DNA of 64,000 nucleotides from Pseudomonadota bacterium (lineage in GTDB: Bacteria > Pseudomonadota > Alphaproteobacteria > Rhizobiales > Devosiaceae): the NCBI GenBank assembly GCA_023393475.1, contig JAEWLC010000030.1:1-64000 (forward strand), in the 5' to 3' direction. Each line of letters begins with the position of its first letter. Position 1 is the stretch's first letter. This document shows, in pieces, positions 61,149-64,000 of this stretch. The position numbers were made by a program, and so were the translations under genes. Under the pieces are notes generated by a model. It ran no database searches, was not told where the DNA came from, and worked only from the letters and a program-made list of their open reading frames with translations.

Positions 61149-61166
61149 ACACTGACATGTCAGTGT
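61149..61166. promoter_or_regulatory. 18-bp perfect palindrome, candidate operator
   Basis: ACACTGACATGTCAGTGT, a perfect dyad, is placed 45 bp before the aldo/keto reductase start and about 90 bp before the ATG of the divergent 68-residue gene. The form suits a TetR- or MarR-type repressor, but no such regulator gene is in the window. Confidence 0.55.
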
Positions 61167-61256
61167 GAGGGGGTAAACCAGCCGACGGTGCTACTGCAAG
61201 GGGCGGCTGGCGGGAAAAGCGCGGAAGTCGTAGGCTTTTCGGAGGAGGACCGCCGG

Positions 61257-61463
61257 ATGCTGAAGCTCGGACTCATGCATGCAATGCTGCTGGACTTCGC
61301 CGCTGGAGCGGCGCACCGGCGTCCGCGCCTCGCCGATGGCCTGGTACAGGCGCTGGCGCCGTTCGACACGGGCCTGATGCTGCTGCGGCTGATGCAGCGG
61401 CTCGGCATCCTCGATGCCGCGCAGGCCGATTTCCTCCGCCGGCAGGAGCGGACTGCCGAATAG
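61257..61463 (+). CDS. Small hypothetical protein, 68 residues
   Basis: A short helical protein (MLKLGLMHAMLLDFAAGAA, later LVQALAPFDTGLMLLRLMQR) with no known family. The ATG at 61257 follows a strong GGAGGAGGA ribosome site; a GTG at 61188 is in frame but has no such site. It is divergent from the aldo/keto reductase and ends just before the terminator of the AraD1 gene. Confidence 0.6.
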   Translation: MLKLGLMHAMLLDFAAGAAHRRPRLADGLVQALAPFDTGLMLLRLMQRLGILDAAQADFLRRQERTAE

Positions 61464-61469
61464 CAGGAA

Positions 61470-61497
61470 ACGAAAGAGCCGGGCAGGGGCCCGGCTC
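61470..61497 (-). terminator. Terminator of the AraD1-family gene
   Basis: Stem GAGCCGGGC (61476-61484) and GCCCGGCTC (61489-61497), followed on the minus strand by TTTCGTTTCC. It lies just beyond the AraD1 stop. Confidence 0.7.
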
Positions 61498-61504
61498 GCT
61501 GTCG

Positions 61505-62497
61505 TCAGAGCTGCTTGATCGCCACCGGGCGCTCGGCGTCCCAGGCCACGGCGTTGCGCAGCGGCAGGCCGAACTGGCTTTCCTCGATCTCGAAGACGTC
61601 GCCGGGCTCGGTCTTGATGCCGTCGGCAAAGCTCAGCGTCGCGGTGCCGAACATGTGCACGTGGATGTCGCCGGGCTGGCGGAACAGGTCGTACTTGAAG
61701 TGATGGTGCTCGAGGTTGGCGATGGTGTGGCTCATGTTGTCCTCGCCCGAGAGGAACGGCTTTTCCCACAGCACCTTGCCGTCGCGCAGGATGCGCGACA
61801 TGCCCGAGACGTTCCGCGGCAGTTCGCCGACGCGCAGCTCCGGCCCGTACGAGCAGAAGCGGAGCTTCGAATGGGCGAGGAAGAGGTAGTTCACCCGCTC
61901 CGTCACGTGGTCCGAGAACTCGTTGCCCAGCGCGAAGCCGAGGCGGAAGGGCGTGCCGTCCTTGCCGATGTAGTAGATGCCGGCGATCTCGGGTTCCTCG
62001 CCCGCGTCCTTGGCGAAGGCCGGCGAGGGGATGGGCTTGCCGGGCGCGGCGACGATGTTGCCATTGCCCTTGTAGAACCACTCCGGCTGCACGCCGACTT
62101 CGCCGGGGGCCGGCTTGCCGCCCTCGAGGCCCATGCGGAACATCTTCATCGAGTCGGTCAGCGGCGCCTCGGCGGCCTGCTGGTTCGACTTGTGCATCGC
62201 GTCGCGGGTCGAGGCCGAGCCCAGGTGGGTGAGGCCGGTGCCGGTGACATAGAGGTGCGCCCCATCGGGGTGATCGACCGGGGCCAGCAGGCGGCCTTCG
62301 GCGGCGAGGGCGGCCTTGTCGACGGTTGCGCCGAGGCCTTTCTCGATAACGACCTCGCGCAGGCTGAGGCCGCGCTCTGCCGCTTCGGCCGCGAGGTTGT
62401 AGACGCTCGCGACGCCCGAGACGACGCTGGTGGTGCCGCCCTCGGTTGCCGCGACGGCGCGCACGCCGTTGTCGTCAGTGAACTGGATCAGATGCAT
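61505..62497 (-). CDS. AraD1-family (FAH-fold) sugar-acid protein
   Basis: A 330-residue protein of the AraD1/fumarylacetoacetate hydrolase-like fold. The N-terminal part has LLAPVDHPDGAHLYVTGTGL; the catalytic domain has EPEIAGIYYIGKDGTPFRLG, then GNEFSDH, and ends with DVFEIEESQFGLPLRNAVAW. AraD1 relatives act on 2-keto-3-deoxy sugar acids in oxidative pentose breakdown. The ATG at 62497 (MHLIQFTDDNG) follows GGGGACC. With the nearby aldo/keto reductase it suggests sugar oxidation; this is inference. Confidence 0.82.
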   Translation of the reverse strand: MHLIQFTDDNGVRAVAATEGGTTSVVSGVASVYNLAAEAAERGLSLREVVIEKGLGATVDKAALAAEGRLLAPVDHPDGAHLYVTGTGLTHLGSASTRDAMHKSNQQAAEAPLTDSMKMFRMGLEGGKPAPGEVGVQPEWFYKGNGNIVAAPGKPIPSPAFAKDAGEEPEIAGIYYIGKDGTPFRLGFALGNEFSDHVTERVNYLFLAHSKLRFCSYGPELRVGELPRNVSGMSRILRDGKVLWEKPFLSGEDNMSHTIANLEHHHFKYDLFRQPGDIHVHMFGTATLSFADGIKTEPGDVFEIEESQFGLPLRNAVAWDAERPVAIKQL

Positions 62498-62665
62498 GAG
62501 CGGGTCCCCTCGAATGCGACAGATGCCGGCCTTCCGCCGTTTGGCGGGCATTGAACGCAAGGCAAGGCAAAAGGCAAGGCCACAATAGTACTACTTATGT
62601 CGCCGACGGCGCCCGAGTGGCGAATCGGGCACTTTGCGGAAGCAGGGAACATCCAATTTACCCTC

Positions 62666-62703
62666 TTGACGTTTTGGAAACGAAATGAGAACAAAGTAAG
62701 CAC
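62666..62703 (+). promoter_or_regulatory. recA promoter with degenerate LexA (SOS) box
   Basis: TTGACG at 62666-62671 is a -35 candidate; GAAC-AAAGTAA-GCAC at 62689-62703 differs by one base from GAAC-N7-GAAC and covers the likely -10. The same layout is seen at ssb. The recA ATG is 60 bp downstream. Confidence 0.6.
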
Positions 62704-62763
62704 ATTAGATGGACATCAATCGGTTTGCGCGGCGCGAACCGAAGTGGAATAAGGGAGACCATC

Positions 62764-63840
<1,077 letters not shown>

Positions 63841-63865
63841 TCGGTTCCGCAACGGTTGCGAATTG

Positions 63866-63893
63866 AAGGGCGCCTCACGGCGCCCTTGTCTTT
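63866..63893 (+). terminator. Rho-independent terminator of recA
   Basis: AAGGGCGCC (63866-63874) and GGCGCCCTT (63879-63887), loop TCAC, followed by GTCTTT. The stem is symmetrical and may also act on the opposite strand. Confidence 0.8.
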
Positions 63894-63922
63894 GCGACCG
63901 GCGGGTGTGACGCGAGCTGTCG

Positions 63923-64000
63923 TCACGAAGCCCAGTCGTTCGACAGGCGGGCAAATGTGACGGTCACGGGGCCGGTGTGCTGGACATCACGGCGAGCCCC
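63923..64000 (-). CDS. Possible 3' end of a minus-strand gene, cut by the window
   Basis: A frame open from the window edge to a TGA at 63923-63925 encodes 25 residues ending RRDVQHTGPVTVTFARLSND plus WAS. The sequence looks protein-like, and its position after the recA terminator suits a convergent gene, but the fragment is too short to name. Confidence 0.3.
   Translation of the reverse strand, partial: GARRDVQHTGPVTVTFARLSNDWAS

Overview
The window looks like chromosome of a high-GC alphaproteobacterium of the Hyphomicrobiales, most likely Devosia-like. That placement is inference from gene content and regulatory motifs: LexA boxes of the GAAC-N7-GAAC type, CtrA boxes of the TTAA-N7-TTAA type, a CckA kinase, DUF1127 and DUF6468 proteins, and the rhizobial-style MotE. 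It is dense core chromosome with short spacers. I saw no tRNA, rRNA, CRISPR array, prophage or intact insertion sequence.

0-9 kb: a DUF815 ATPase, then yajC, a fused secD-secF, and two overlapping genes related to mitochondrial complex I assembly factors (Mth938/NDUFAF3-like and NDUFAF6-like). After these come trmFO (convergent), a hypothetical gene, a glutathione S-transferase and two very small proteins. 9-21 kb: M19 dipeptidase, methyltransferase, CBM9-like protein, M3 oligopeptidase, VOC protein and uvrA on the minus strand. Then a Tat-secreted CFI-box protein, an acetyl-CoA hydrolase/transferase, a monooxygenase-like protein and a SHOCT protein. 21-30 kb: ssb, membrane proteins, a META-domain protein, a translationally coupled trio (ProX-like binding protein, L,D-transpeptidase, lipoprotein), and an MMPL/RND exporter coupled to a small secreted protein. 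30-39.7 kb: gyrA with a strikingly altered quinolone-determining region, MFS and LysE transporters, a tautomerase, an ABC-F protein, a second GST-like protein, a frameshifted PhnA-like gene, and a lower-GC pair (metallo-hydrolase plus NIPSNAP).

39.9-55.1 kb is a flagellar block: flgF-flgG-flgA-flgH (minus), fliL-fliM-DUF6468-motE plus a 1125-residue secreted protein (plus), fliO-fliP (minus), and flgB-flgC-fliE-fliQ-fliR-flhB (plus). CtrA-like boxes precede fliL, the 1125-residue gene and flgB. The CckA kinase that feeds the CtrA phosphorelay lies just downstream (56.2-58.7 kb), so regulator and probable targets are close together. 55-64 kb also holds a cold-shock protein, a conserved small protein, a methyltransferase, an aldo/keto reductase and an AraD1-family protein around an 18-bp palindrome, and recA.

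DNA-damage genes recur: uvrA and ssb each have a perfect LexA-type box, and recA has a one-mismatch version over its promoter. Palindromic REP-like elements with GTCATCCC arms occur at the left edge, before fliQ and before the aldo/keto reductase. The observations I would follow first are the GyrA quinolone-pocket substitutions, the CtrA-boxed 1125-residue flagellar-cluster protein, and the SecDF-linked complex I assembly-like pair. I did not find a clearly new multi-gene defence or mobile system.
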